From Candidatus Sumerlaeota bacterium (GTDB lineage Bacteria > Sumerlaeota > Sumerlaeia > UBA8349): 60,850 bases of DNA. The notes under the pieces are model-generated. The model worked only from the letters and a program-made list of their open reading frames with translations. It made no database searches and was not told the origin of the DNA. How positions within the stretch are numbered: position 1 is the stretch's first letter; every line of letters starts with the position of its first letter. Of this stretch, positions 12,451 through 20,797 are shown one piece after another. A program made the translations under genes and the position numbers. The stretch lies in contig JAFGFN010000089.1 in the NCBI GenBank assembly GCA_016931035.1, positions 1-60,850 on the forward strand, read 5' to 3'.

Positions 12451-13125
12451 CTACTTGGTGAGCTCGGCGTAGATGTTGGTCTGCTTCTGACCCTCTCGGA
12501 ACTCCAGGTTGCGCAGTTCGTCGTGGATCGACTTCCCGTATTCTACGAACTCGATCTTCGAGAAACCGATGTGGCTCGCAACGATCGAAAGACTCTCCTC
12601 GCAGAAGAGGTGTTTGTGGACGTGCTGGACATAAGCGCCTTCCCGTCCGGCGCGAACGCTCTCGAAATCGTTCGACAAATAGTGCTTTCTCAAGATTCCG
12701 CGCAAACCGGGGAAAGACAGCCGCAAGACCCCTCCGGGCCGCAGAGTCCGATGGGCCTCGTAAAGAAACGCAATCGCTCCCGCCTGATCGAGGTGCTCGA
12801 GAAAGTCTTCCGAAAACGAAAACCGGAAGAAGTCCGAGGGGAACGGCTGTTCCCCCGAAAGGTCCACCCCGATGAGAACCTGAGGCGGGGGCATCTCGCC
12901 GCCGGAACGGTCGATGTTGACCCAGCCCTCGCCAAATCGGACGGGTCCGCAGCCATAGTGGGCCTTGTCGATGCCTCGCTCTCGAAACATCTCGCCATAT
13001 CGCTCGCGGAGCGCGACAAAGTCGGGCGGCTTCTCCGAGGGCGACTCCGGCGGGTGAATGCGTGAGATCCTGTATCCCAACAGGCGGGCCGCTTTCCGAA
13101 GCGTTTCCTTGACCGGGTTCTTCAA
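12451..13125 (-). CDS. Class I SAM-dependent methyltransferase
   Basis: About 224 residues. The conventional nucleotide-binding motif is modified: YGCGPVRFGEGWVNID takes the place of motif I, the form seen in the small methyltransferases of polysaccharide clusters that begin 'LNLGCG...GWVNVD'. The later motifs DFLEHLDQAGAIAFLYEA and TLRPGGVLRLSFP are typical. The TTG at 13125 is preferred because AGGAG lies eight bases upstream; the open frame extends further but without a better start. It is transcribed away from the polysaccharide operon that begins at 13.5 kb, and both of its flanks carry the same short direct repeat, so it looks like a separately acquired unit. The substrate is unknown, probably a glycan or lipid intermediate. 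Confidence 0.75.
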   Translation of the reverse strand: MKNPVKETLRKAARLLGYRISRIHPPESPSEKPPDFVALRERYGEMFRERGIDKAHYGCGPVRFGEGWVNIDRSGGEMPPPQVLIGVDLSGEQPFPSDFFRFSFSEDFLEHLDQAGAIAFLYEAHRTLRPGGVLRLSFPGLRGILRKHYLSNDFESVRAGREGAYVQHVHKHLFCEESLSIVASHIGFSKIEFVEYGKSIHDELRNLEFREGQKQTNIYAELTK

Positions 13126-13521
13126 GAGAGCATCTCCTGACTGCCAAGACTGGGACACGACGCCGAAACGCCATTCCGGAATCGCCGCACAGCAGGAGCG
13201 AAACGTCGGGCCGCGCCCGCTACACACTGGCGAAGATCGCACGCGGCGCGCCCGGCGTCAAGAGCAGAAGAACCAGCGTTGTGTCGCGATCGCCGACAGG
13301 TCTCAAGAGCCTACACGACGTTGAGAACTCCAGGAGCGATGGGCGGGAGGAACGCGAGGAAGGGCCGACGAGGGAAAAATGCTTTGACTAATACGGGAGG
13401 CTTGAATACGGTTCTTTCTGCTCTCGACTATCGGGCGAATTCGATTGATAATGCTCATGATACGCCCGTCCGAATTCGATGCGTCAACGCGGACGGAGAC
13501 CCAGGCCACGGGCTGATGACA
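13126..13521. other. Divergent intergenic region between methyltransferase and gmd
   Basis: Nearly 400 bp with no convincing gene. It contains the right copy of the direct repeat (13358-13402) and a lower-GC stretch (13415-13475) that is the most likely place for the promoter of the polysaccharide operon. I could not place a confident -35/-10 pair. Confidence 0.4.
13358..13402. repeat. Direct repeat, right copy
   Basis: Shares GGAAGGGCC and the 17-mer GGGAAAAATGCTTTGAC with 12393-12438, in the same orientation and with the same spacing. The pair brackets one methyltransferase gene. Confidence 0.6.
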
Positions 13522-14634
13522 ATGCGCAAAACCGCACTCATAACGGGCGTCACGGGTCAGGACGGCGCCTACCTCGCCGAACTCCTCTTGAACAAGGGGT
13601 ACGAGGTCCACGGCATGAAACGCCGAGCCTCTTCGTTCAACACCGACCGGATCGACGATCTCTACCAGGATCCCCACGAGTCGCACCGCCGTTTCATCCT
13701 GCACTACGGCGACATGACCGACTCCACAAACGTCGTTCGAATCGTCCAGAAGGTCCAACCCGACGAGATCTACAATCTCGCGGCCCAAAGCCACGTCCAG
13801 GTTTCCTTCGAGACCCCCGAATACACGGCCAACACCGATGCCCTCGGCGCCCTGCGAATCCTCGAAGCGATCCGGATTCTCGGGCTCGAGCGAAAGACCC
13901 GCTTCTATCAGGCTTCGACCTCCGAACTCTACGGCAAGGTTCGCGAGACCCCCCAGCGCGAGACGACTCCGTTCTACCCGCGTTCCCCCTACGCGGCGGC
14001 GAAACTCTACGCCTATTGGATCACCGTCAACTACCGTGAGGCCTACGGTCTTTTCGCGTGCAACGGGATACTCTTCAACCACGAGTCGCCTATGCGGGGC
14101 GAGACGTTCGTGACGCGAAAAATCACACGCGGGGTCGCCCGGATCAGGTTGGGACTTCAGGATCGACTCTACCTCGGCAATCTGGACGCCCGGCGCGATT
14201 GGGGCCACGCCCGCGACTTTGTCGAAGCCCAATGGCTCATTCTCCAGCACGACCGGCCCGACGACTACGTCATCGCCACCGGCGAGCAGCACTCCGTGCG
14301 CGAGTTCGTCGAACTGGCCTTCCGAGAAGTCGGTGTCGAAATCCAATGGCGCGGCGAGGGACAGGAGGAGGTAGGACTCGCCACATCCTCCCTTGCCGAA
14401 GGGCGCAAGGCGGGAGACAACCTGATTGTGGCGGTGGATCCTCGCTATTTCCGCCCGACGGAGGTCGAGACACTGTTGGGCGATCCGTCCAAAGCCAAGA
14501 CCCAGCTCGGCTGGGCGCCGAAAACGACTTTTCCGCAACTCGTGAGCGAAATGATGCGGGAAGATCTCCTCCTGGCCCAACGCGACCAGGTCGCCCGATC
14601 CCACGGGTTCCGAACGCCCGACTACCACGAATGA
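13522..14634 (+). CDS. gmd: GDP-mannose 4,6-dehydratase
   Basis: A 370-residue extended SDR. The NAD(P) site is [17 protein letters not shown]; the catalytic YxxxK appears in [12 protein letters not shown]; the family blocks [16 protein letters not shown] and [16 protein letters not shown] are nearly invariant for Gmd. It converts GDP-D-mannose to GDP-4-keto-6-deoxy-D-mannose, the branch-point precursor for GDP-L-fucose and GDP-perosamine, both of which the neighbouring genes could make. An ATG two codons upstream (13516) is an equivalent start. It is the first gene of the operon and overlaps fcl by 4 bp (ATGA). Confidence 0.96.
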   Translation: MRKTALITGVTGQDGAYLAELLLNKGYEVHGMKRRASSFNTDRIDDLYQDPHESHRRFILHYGDMTDSTNVVRIVQKVQPDEIYNLAAQSHVQVSFETPEYTANTDALGALRILEAIRILGLERKTRFYQASTSELYGKVRETPQRETTPFYPRSPYAAAKLYAYWITVNYREAYGLFACNGILFNHESPMRGETFVTRKITRGVARIRLGLQDRLYLGNLDARRDWGHARDFVEAQWLILQHDRPDDYVIATGEQHSVREFVELAFREVGVEIQWRGEGQEEVGLATSSLAEGRKAGDNLIVAVDPRYFRPTEVETLLGDPSKAKTQLGWAPKTTFPQLVSEMMREDLLLAQRDQVARSHGFRTPDYHE

Positions 14635-15623
14635 AAGGCGATCTCTTGTCGCACGCGGATCGTGCCATGCTCCAGGACGCACGAATCTACGTCGCCGGCC
14701 ATACCGGCCTCGTGGGGTCGGCCATCGTACGCCGTCTCGCGAGCAACGGCCATCGGCGCCTGATCTTCCGTACGCGACAAGAACTCGATCTGACTCGCCA
14801 GAACGACGTACGCCGGTTCATGGAAGAAACCCGGCCCGAGTACGTCTTTCTCTGCGCCGCGCGGGTCGGAGGCATTCTCGCGAACTCGACCTACCCGGCG
14901 GAGTTCATCTACGAAAACCTGACGATCCACTCTCACATCGTCCATGAAGCCTGGCGAGCGGGCGTCAAACGCCTCATCTATCTGGGCTCGTCGTGCGTTT
15001 ATCCGCGCGAGTGCCCCCAACCGATGAAAGAGGAATTCCTTCTCTCGGGCCCGCTGGAGGTCACAAACCGCCCCTACGCCATCGCCAAGATCGCCGGGAT
15101 CGAGATGTGTTGGGCCTACAATCGCCAATACGGGACCCGGTTTCTCGGCGTGATGCCGACCAACATGTACGGTCCGGGCGACAACTTCGACCCCGAGACC
15201 TCGCACGTGCTTCCCGCCTTGATCCGGAAGATGCACGAGGCTAAAGTCGCGGACCGCCCCTCGGTCGCGCTCTGGGGAACGGGCAACGCCCGACGCGAAT
15301 TCCTCTACAGCGACGATCTCGCCGACGCCGTTCTCTTTCTCGTCAACCTGCCCGACCCGGAGTTCGACCGTCTGTTGGGGACGGGCGACGCGCACCCCCT
15401 TGTCAACATCGGGTCGGGGAAGGACCTTACGATTCGCGAACTCGCCAATCTGGTCGCCGAGATCGTCGGTTTTGCGGGACGCATCGAGTGGGACACTTCC
15501 AAACCCGACGGAACGCCGCGCAAGCTCCTGGACGCGAGTCGGTTGACAGAATTGGGATGGTCGCCTAAAGTCTCACTGCGCGACGGAATCGCCCGGGCTC
15601 ACCGTCATTTCCTGGAGACTTGA
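14631..15623 (+). CDS. fcl: GDP-L-fucose synthase
   Basis: A 330-residue SDR epimerase-reductase. The N-terminal nucleotide motif is [33 protein letters not shown] is the family hallmark around the catalytic Ser/Cys; YxxxK lies in [31 protein letters not shown] is the GDP-sugar block. It turns the Gmd product into GDP-L-fucose with NADPH. The ATG overlaps the gmd stop, and the next gene starts 6 bp after its TGA, so the three are one transcription unit. About 15 extra N-terminal residues precede the Rossmann motif compared with E. coli Fcl; an internal ATG at 14667 may be the real start. Confidence 0.95.
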   Translation: MKGDLLSHADRAMLQDARIYVAGHTGLVGSAIVRRLASNGHRRLIFRTRQELDLTRQNDVRRFMEETRPEYVFLCAARVGGILANSTYPAEFIYENLTIHSHIVHEAWRAGVKRLIYLGSSCVYPRECPQPMKEEFLLSGPLEVTNRPYAIAKIAGIEMCWAYNRQYGTRFLGVMPTNMYGPGDNFDPETSHVLPALIRKMHEAKVADRPSVALWGTGNARREFLYSDDLADAVLFLVNLPDPEFDRLLGTGDAHPLVNIGSGKDLTIRELANLVAEIVGFAGRIEWDTSKPDGTPRKLLDASRLTELGWSPKVSLRDGIARAHRHFLET

Positions 15624-15629
15624 TCGATC

Positions 15630-16529
15630 ATGGCCGAGAGTGCGACAGTTCCCCAGATCTCCGATCCGCCCACGATTCGCATCCGCCCCTCGCGCGGGTG
15701 GATCGCGATCGATTTCCGCGAGCTCTGGCGCTGGCGCGAGCTGCTCTACTTCTTGACTTGGCGCGACGTCAAGGTGAAGTACAAACAGACCCTTCTTGGA
15801 TTCGCCTGGGCGGTTCTCGTTCCCGTCGGCAACATGGTGGTTCTCGGCACCATCTTCGGCAAAGTCGCCAAGCTGCCGACCGACGGTCTCGATCCCTACT
15901 TGTTCATCCTGGCCGGTCTCGTCCCCTGGCAGTATTTCGCCAACTCGTTGAGCATGTCGAGCAACTCCCTGGTGGGCTACAGCCACCTCATCACGAAGAT
16001 CTACTTCCCCCGCCTTTTCGTTCCGCTCGGGATTTGCATCGCCAACATCGTGGACTTCCTTCTCGCTTTCTCGGTTCTCTTGGTCATGATTCTCGTCATG
16101 ATGGGACTTCCCGCCGCCACGTTCGTCCTCATCCCCTTTCTGATGCTGATCGCCATGACGTTGGCGCTCGGCATGGGAACCGCGCTTTCGGCGATGAACG
16201 TTAAGTATCGCGACATCAAGTTCGTCGTGCCCTTCATCGTTCAGATCTGGATGTACTGTTCCATTATCGTTCCCGCTAGCCTGATTCGAGAGAAATGGGG
16301 AAGCCTTGCCTATTACCTCTACGGGGTCAACCCCATGGCGGGCGTGATCGAAGGGATCCGGTGGTGCTTGCTTCACAATCGGATGTTCGTCGAGAAGGAA
16401 GGGGTGCACTCTGCCGTCGAGGCGCCGTGGGGTCTCATGGCCGCTGGCGTTCCGATGACCGTCTTGACGCTCGTGTTCGGGCTCTACTATTTCAAGCGGA
16501 TGGAAAAGATGTTCGCCGACATTGTGTGA
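15630..16529 (+). CDS. wzm: ABC-2 type polysaccharide export permease (Wzm-like)
   Basis: A 299-residue permease with an N-terminal amphipathic stretch and six hydrophobic segments. The cytoplasmic entry motif WRDVKVKYKQTLLGFAWAVL and the later GLVPWQYFANSLSMSSNSLV are characteristic of Wzm/TagG-type exporters of O-antigen or teichoic acid. It would form a dimer and, with the Wzt ATPase encoded at 17.4 kb, move undecaprenyl-linked glycan across the inner membrane. A formyltransferase gene is inserted between the permease and ATPase genes. Confidence 0.92.
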   Translation: MAESATVPQISDPPTIRIRPSRGWIAIDFRELWRWRELLYFLTWRDVKVKYKQTLLGFAWAVLVPVGNMVVLGTIFGKVAKLPTDGLDPYLFILAGLVPWQYFANSLSMSSNSLVGYSHLITKIYFPRLFVPLGICIANIVDFLLAFSVLLVMILVMMGLPAATFVLIPFLMLIAMTLALGMGTALSAMNVKYRDIKFVVPFIVQIWMYCSIIVPASLIREKWGSLAYYLYGVNPMAGVIEGIRWCLLHNRMFVEKEGVHSAVEAPWGLMAAGVPMTVLTLVFGLYYFKRMEKMFADIV

Positions 16530-16571
16530 GACGGAGGCGGTGGGAGCGCGCGGTCGCGCCGGAGAGACATC

Positions 16572-17246
16572 ATGAAGAAACGCGAAGTCCGCGTCCTGTT
16601 CTTGGGCAAGGAAGGAGACGAGCACTGCGCCAAGGCGCTCGAGTTCTGCGAAGCGAGTTTCGCGGAGGTCACGGCGCGTCTGGGCCAATGGGGAGACCCC
16701 CGACCCGAGGTGATGGATTCATGGCAGGGCGACTACATCGTGTCCTATCTCTCGCGGTGGATTGTCCCCGCGAGCCTGTTGCAGAGGGCTCGCATCGCCG
16801 CGGTCAATTTCCATCCCGCTTCTCCCGCGTATCCCGGAATCGGCTGCCTTAATTTCGCCCTCTACGAGGACGCGCGCGAGTACGGCGTCACGTGTCACCA
16901 CATGGCGGCCAAGGTGGATGCGGGACCGATCGTCGCGGTGAAACGCTTCCCGATTCTCCCGAGCGACAACGTGGCCTCGCTCCTGAAACGAACGTACGCC
17001 CACCAGCTGGCGTTGTTCCTGGAGATCGCGTCCCGGATCGTCGAAGGCAAGGAACTCCCCGTTTCCGAGGAAAAGTGGACCCGAAGGCCGTTCACGAAGA
17101 AGGACCTTGACGAACTGAAGCGCATCGATCCCGGCATGTCCCGGGAAGAGATAGAGAGGAGAATCAGGGCCACGACGTTCGACAAGTGGCGACCGTTCAC
17201 GCAGATCGAAGGATTCACGTTCGAGATCAAGATCGAGCCGGACTGA
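16572..17246 (+). CDS. Formyltransferase-family protein, probable sugar N-formyltransferase (copy 1)
   Basis: A 224-residue member of the formyl transferase N-domain family. The catalytic triad used with N10-formyltetrahydrofolate is visible: Asn79 and His81 in VNFHPASPAYPG, and Asp116 in KVDAGPIVAV. It lacks the C-terminal tRNA-binding domain of Fmt and is too unlike PurN to be a purine enzyme. Sugar N-formyltransferases such as WbkC and QdtF act on amino-dideoxy sugars for O-antigens; the presence of Gmd and a perosamine-synthase-like aminotransferase in the same operon makes GDP-perosamine a plausible substrate. A close paralogue lies at 20.1 kb, with identical positions for the three catalytic residues. 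The region after residue 165 (RRPFTKKDLDELKRID) is a helical tail shared by both copies. Confidence 0.8.
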   Translation: MKKREVRVLFLGKEGDEHCAKALEFCEASFAEVTARLGQWGDPRPEVMDSWQGDYIVSYLSRWIVPASLLQRARIAAVNFHPASPAYPGIGCLNFALYEDAREYGVTCHHMAAKVDAGPIVAVKRFPILPSDNVASLLKRTYAHQLALFLEIASRIVEGKELPVSEEKWTRRPFTKKDLDELKRIDPGMSREEIERRIRATTFDKWRPFTQIEGFTFEIKIEPD

Positions 17247-17412
17247 GTGCAACAAGGCTCAAGATTGTGCGCCTGCAACGACCTCGGCGCGCGCCTTCGG
17301 CCTTTACTATTTGTCGGCGAACCGGGAGTATGTTCGTCGCTGTCGTCCGAAAGTGAAACGAGGACGAAGTCGAGAGAGAACCAAACACAAGACCGTCCCG
17401 AATGGTGTGGCT

Positions 17413-18723
17413 ATGAGCGACGTCGTCATACAAATCCAAGGACTCGGCAAGCGTTACCGCCTCGGCCAGACAGTGGACCTGTCGCGCACGTTCCGCGAGA
17501 CGCTCGCCACGCTTCCCCGTTTCTTCGGACAGAAGGCGCGTCAGGCGGCTCGGACTCTCGCGGCGTCGAGAGCGGCCGCGCGCGCCGCTGCCGAATCGAG
17601 CGATCCGGAGACTCCACCGGGAACGTTCTGGGCGCTTCGCGACGTCGATCTGGAGGTTCAACAGGGCGAAGTCGTCGGCATCATCGGTCGAAACGGGGCG
17701 GGGAAATCGACGCTCCTGAAGATTCTTTCGCGCATCACCACGCCGACGAAGGGAGAAGCCCTGATCCGCGGCCGACTGGCCTCGCTCCTCGAAGTCGGAA
17801 CCGGTTTCCACCCCGAGCTGACGGGACGCGAGAACATCTACCTCAACGGCGCGATCCTCGGGATGAACCGGTTCGAGATCACGCGCAAGTTCGACGAGAT
17901 CGTCGCCTTCGCCGAGGTCGAGAAGTTCATCGACACGCCCGTCAAACGCTATTCGAGCGGCATGTATGTCCGCCTGGCCTTTTCCGTCGCCGCGCATCTC
18001 GAACCCGAGATCATGATCGTGGACGAAGTCCTGGCCGTGGGCGACGCCGAATTCCAGAAGCGATGTCTCGGAAGAATGAGCGACGTGGCGAGGGAAGGGC
18101 GTACCGTTTTGTTCGTGAGCCACAACATGGCCGCGGTTCTTTCCCTCTGTACGCGCGCCTGCCTTCTGGAAAAGGGACGTCTCGTGTTGGAGGGCCCCAC
18201 GCCGAACGTGATCAACGAATACATCAATCGCGCTGCAAAGGAAATCGACGTACCGCTAGATGAGCGCACGGATCGCAAGGGCGACGGCCGCGCGAGATTG
18301 ACCTCGGTGTCGGTCCGAAACGAACGGGGCGAGTCGTCCCTCCGGTGCGGCGACCGCTTGCGAATCGCTTTGGGATACCGAGCCGACGCGGCCTTGAAAG
18401 GCGCGAAGTTCTTGGTGGGCGTATACGATCACTTCGATCGGCCCGTGTTCTTTCTCGACAGTCAGAGCGACGGGGGATTCCACGCCGAACTACCCGCGAC
18501 GGGGGAAATCGTGTGCCTGACCGAGCCCATCAATCTGACGCCGGGTCCTTGCCGAGTGAATGTCGCGGTGCTCTTGAATGAGTTTCTGGCCGACCACGTG
18601 ATCGGAGCGTGCGGATTCGAGGTGGAGTCGGAAGACTTCTACGGCACGGGACGACTCACCGAACGAAAGAACGCGCTGTGCTTGCTCCGACAAGACTGGG
18701 ATTTGGGGACAATAGACGCATGA
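17413..18723 (+). CDS. wzt: ABC transporter ATP-binding protein with carbohydrate-binding C-terminus (Wzt-like)
   Basis: A 436-residue Wzt. The nucleotide-binding domain has Walker A GRNGAGKST, signature YSSGMYVRLAFSVAAH, Walker [13 protein letters not shown] and switch His in LFVSHNMAAV. About residues 270-436 form an additional beta-rich domain (GYRADAALKGAKFLVGVYDH, EPINLTPGPCRVNVAVL), the position of the Wzt domain that recognises the modified non-reducing end of the O-polysaccharide in E. coli O8/O9a. A long linker insertion (about residues 40-65, Ala/Arg-rich) precedes the Walker A. Its stop overlaps the next start (ATGA), coupling it to the kinase-methyltransferase gene. Confidence 0.93.
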   Translation: MSDVVIQIQGLGKRYRLGQTVDLSRTFRETLATLPRFFGQKARQAARTLAASRAAARAAAESSDPETPPGTFWALRDVDLEVQQGEVVGIIGRNGAGKSTLLKILSRITTPTKGEALIRGRLASLLEVGTGFHPELTGRENIYLNGAILGMNRFEITRKFDEIVAFAEVEKFIDTPVKRYSSGMYVRLAFSVAAHLEPEIMIVDEVLAVGDAEFQKRCLGRMSDVAREGRTVLFVSHNMAAVLSLCTRACLLEKGRLVLEGPTPNVINEYINRAAKEIDVPLDERTDRKGDGRARLTSVSVRNERGESSLRCGDRLRIALGYRADAALKGAKFLVGVYDHFDRPVFFLDSQSDGGFHAELPATGEIVCLTEPINLTPGPCRVNVAVLLNEFLADHVIGACGFEVESEDFYGTGRLTERKNALCLLRQDWDLGTIDA

Positions 18724-20057
18724 AGACGATCCCCCAAGAAGAGATCCAGCCTGTTGCCTCTTCGCTGGTCGATCCGGCCGGCCAATTGTTTGCCTGGGGC
18801 TCCGGGCTCTACCGGGCGATCCGGCCCTCTCACCGAGCCTTCTACCGCGACCTGTTCGAAACAAAGCGGATTGAGACCCTGTTCGACCGAGGACTCGTTC
18901 GCACGAGAATCACCGACTACTGCCTGGAGGGTTTCCCTCTGGTGCTGGAACACGACCGAATCCCGACCGTGTCCTACGCGTGCGAGTGGGGCTCGGAGAT
19001 GCTCAAGGACGCGGCCCTTGCGTACTGCGACTTGGCGATCGAGCTGCGTCGCCGCGGTCTGGGTCTCAAGGACGCCCATCCTTGGAACATGCTCTTCGAT
19101 CTTGGGCGTCCGGTCTTTGTCGACTGGGGCTCCCTGTGTCCTGCCGAGCACGAGCCGGTTTGGCTCTATGCAGAGTTCCGCCGTTGGTTCCTTTATCCTC
19201 TTCTCCTCATGGCTTTTGGGAAGAGTGATTTCGGCCGGATGGTCCTTCGGGAACACTACTCTCTCGATCGGACCGACGTGTTCAGAATGCTCTGGGGTCG
19301 CGCGCCGCTCGCGCAGTGGATCAAGTATTGGCAGGCCGATCGTCGCCTCGCGCGGGCGTTCGGAACGAACCGACGCGACGCGGAGGCCTTCTCGATCTTG
19401 CGGAAAACCATGGAGTCGATCCCCGCAGGTTTCCAACAAACCGAGTGGTCCGAATACGGGAACGGCGTAGACGATCTCGTATCCAAACCCATGGACGAGT
19501 GGCCCGAGAAGTTTCGCAACGTTTGTCGTCTGATCGAGACCGCGCGGCCCAAAACGCTCCTTGACGTCGGGTGCAACCGCGGCTGGTTCTCCGAGATGGC
19601 GGCGCAACTGGGAGCCCGAGTCGTGTCGCTGGATGTGGACGAGAAGAGCATCAATGCGCTTTACCGAAAAGTACGGCAGAACCCGAGGCCTATTCTCCCC
19701 CTAGTCATGGACTCGTGCAAGCCGACGCCCGCCCAAGGTCTCGCCCGGTCCTTCCCGGCCGCCACCGACCGCCTCCGAGCCGAGATGGTACTGGTTCTTG
19801 CTGTGGTGCATCATCTCGTCTTCAAGCGCGGACTCTCCTTTGAGGCCATCGCCCGAGAGTTGGCCGCTTTTACCGAGAGAGTCCTGGTCGTGGAATTCGT
19901 CCCTGCGGAGGACGAGCACGTGAAGAGATGGATGAAAGACTCGTTCTCGTGGTACCACCTGGAAGGATTCTGTGAGTCTTTGCGCGAATACTTCCCGAAC
20001 ATTCGGGTGACCGACTCCTCACCCGGCCCTCGGGTGCTTGTGGTATGCGAGAAGTAG
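18720..20057 (+). CDS. Kinase-like / SAM-methyltransferase fusion, candidate glycan chain terminator
   Basis: A 445-residue protein. Residues ~60-220 resemble the C-lobe of an aminoglycoside-phosphotransferase/protein-kinase fold: catalytic loop LKDAHPWNMLF (Asp118, Asn123) and a DFG-equivalent VFVDWGS (Asp135). Residues ~260-445 are a class I methyltransferase (LLDVGCNRGWFSEMA, VVSLDVDEKSI). Proteins with this order are often annotated 'NoeA-related'. The E. coli chain terminator WbdD also combines methyltransferase and kinase, but methyltransferase first, and its product is read by the Wzt C-terminal domain. The 4-bp overlap with a Wzt that has such a domain suggests an analogous capping role; this is inference. 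The N-lobe of the kinase is short and no clear ATP-binding lysine is identified. Confidence 0.8.
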   Translation: MKTIPQEEIQPVASSLVDPAGQLFAWGSGLYRAIRPSHRAFYRDLFETKRIETLFDRGLVRTRITDYCLEGFPLVLEHDRIPTVSYACEWGSEMLKDAALAYCDLAIELRRRGLGLKDAHPWNMLFDLGRPVFVDWGSLCPAEHEPVWLYAEFRRWFLYPLLLMAFGKSDFGRMVLREHYSLDRTDVFRMLWGRAPLAQWIKYWQADRRLARAFGTNRRDAEAFSILRKTMESIPAGFQQTEWSEYGNGVDDLVSKPMDEWPEKFRNVCRLIETARPKTLLDVGCNRGWFSEMAAQLGARVVSLDVDEKSINALYRKVRQNPRPILPLVMDSCKPTPAQGLARSFPAATDRLRAEMVLVLAVVHHLVFKRGLSFEAIARELAAFTERVLVVEFVPAEDEHVKRWMKDSFSWYHLEGFCESLREYFPNIRVTDSSPGPRVLVVCEK

Positions 20058-20097
20058 CAGCGCCCCAAAGGGGCATTCCTGTCAGAGGTGCGGCATC

Positions 20098-20775
20098 ATG
20101 AGCAAGAAGAACGCTTCCATCCTCTTTCTGGGCAAGGAAGCGGATGAATACTGCGAGAAAGCCCTGGAATTCTGTCGGCTGCATTTCACGAACGTCACGG
20201 CGTGTTTGGGCAAATGGGGAGACCCGAAGCCCGATACGATGACTTCATGGCGGGGCGACTACGTTGTCTCCTATTTGTCGCGATGGATCGTGCCCTCCGG
20301 TCTGTTGGAACTCGCGCGTGTCGCCGCGATCAACTTCCATCCAGGGCCGCCGGAATATCCAGGCTTCGGCTGCTACAACTTCGCCCTTTACGAGAATGCG
20401 AGAGAGTACGGTGTGACTTGTCACCGTATGGTGGCGAGAGTGGACGCGGGCCCGATCGTCGCCGTAAGGCGATTTCCGATTCTTCCCAGCGATGGCGTCG
20501 CGTCGCTTCTGAATCGTACCCATGAGAATCTGTTTGCCCTGTTCCTTGACGTCGCGACCGGCATCGCTGAGGGAAGGGATTTGCCCGCCTCGACGGAGCA
20601 GTGGAAGAGAGAACCGTTTACCAAGAAGAGACTTCTCGAGTTGGAGCGGATAACGCCGGAGATGACGCGAGAAGAGGTCGAGAGAAGAATTCGAGCCGTG
20701 TCCTTTCACGCGTGGCGTCCCTTTGTAGAGGTCCAGGGCTTCAGATTCGACCTCAGGACGGAGCAGGACGAATAG
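20098..20775 (+). CDS. Formyltransferase-family protein, probable sugar N-formyltransferase (copy 2)
   Basis: A 225-residue paralogue of the 16.6-kb gene, collinear without gaps in the first 160 residues. Asn79/His81 (INFHPGPPEYPG) and Asp116 (RVDAGPIVAV) are conserved at the same positions. The start ATG at 20098 matches the other copy's start (LFLGKE motif at residue 9 in both). Two copies flank wzt and the kinase-methyltransferase gene. Either they formylate different amino sugars, or one arose by a local duplication that now brackets the export-termination module. Its tail ends in FDLRTEQDE. Confidence 0.8.
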   Translation: MSKKNASILFLGKEADEYCEKALEFCRLHFTNVTACLGKWGDPKPDTMTSWRGDYVVSYLSRWIVPSGLLELARVAAINFHPGPPEYPGFGCYNFALYENAREYGVTCHRMVARVDAGPIVAVRRFPILPSDGVASLLNRTHENLFALFLDVATGIAEGRDLPASTEQWKREPFTKKRLLELERITPEMTREEVERRIRAVSFHAWRPFVEVQGFRFDLRTEQDE

Positions 20776-20797
20776 GGCGATTGCCCGAGGTGAGAGA

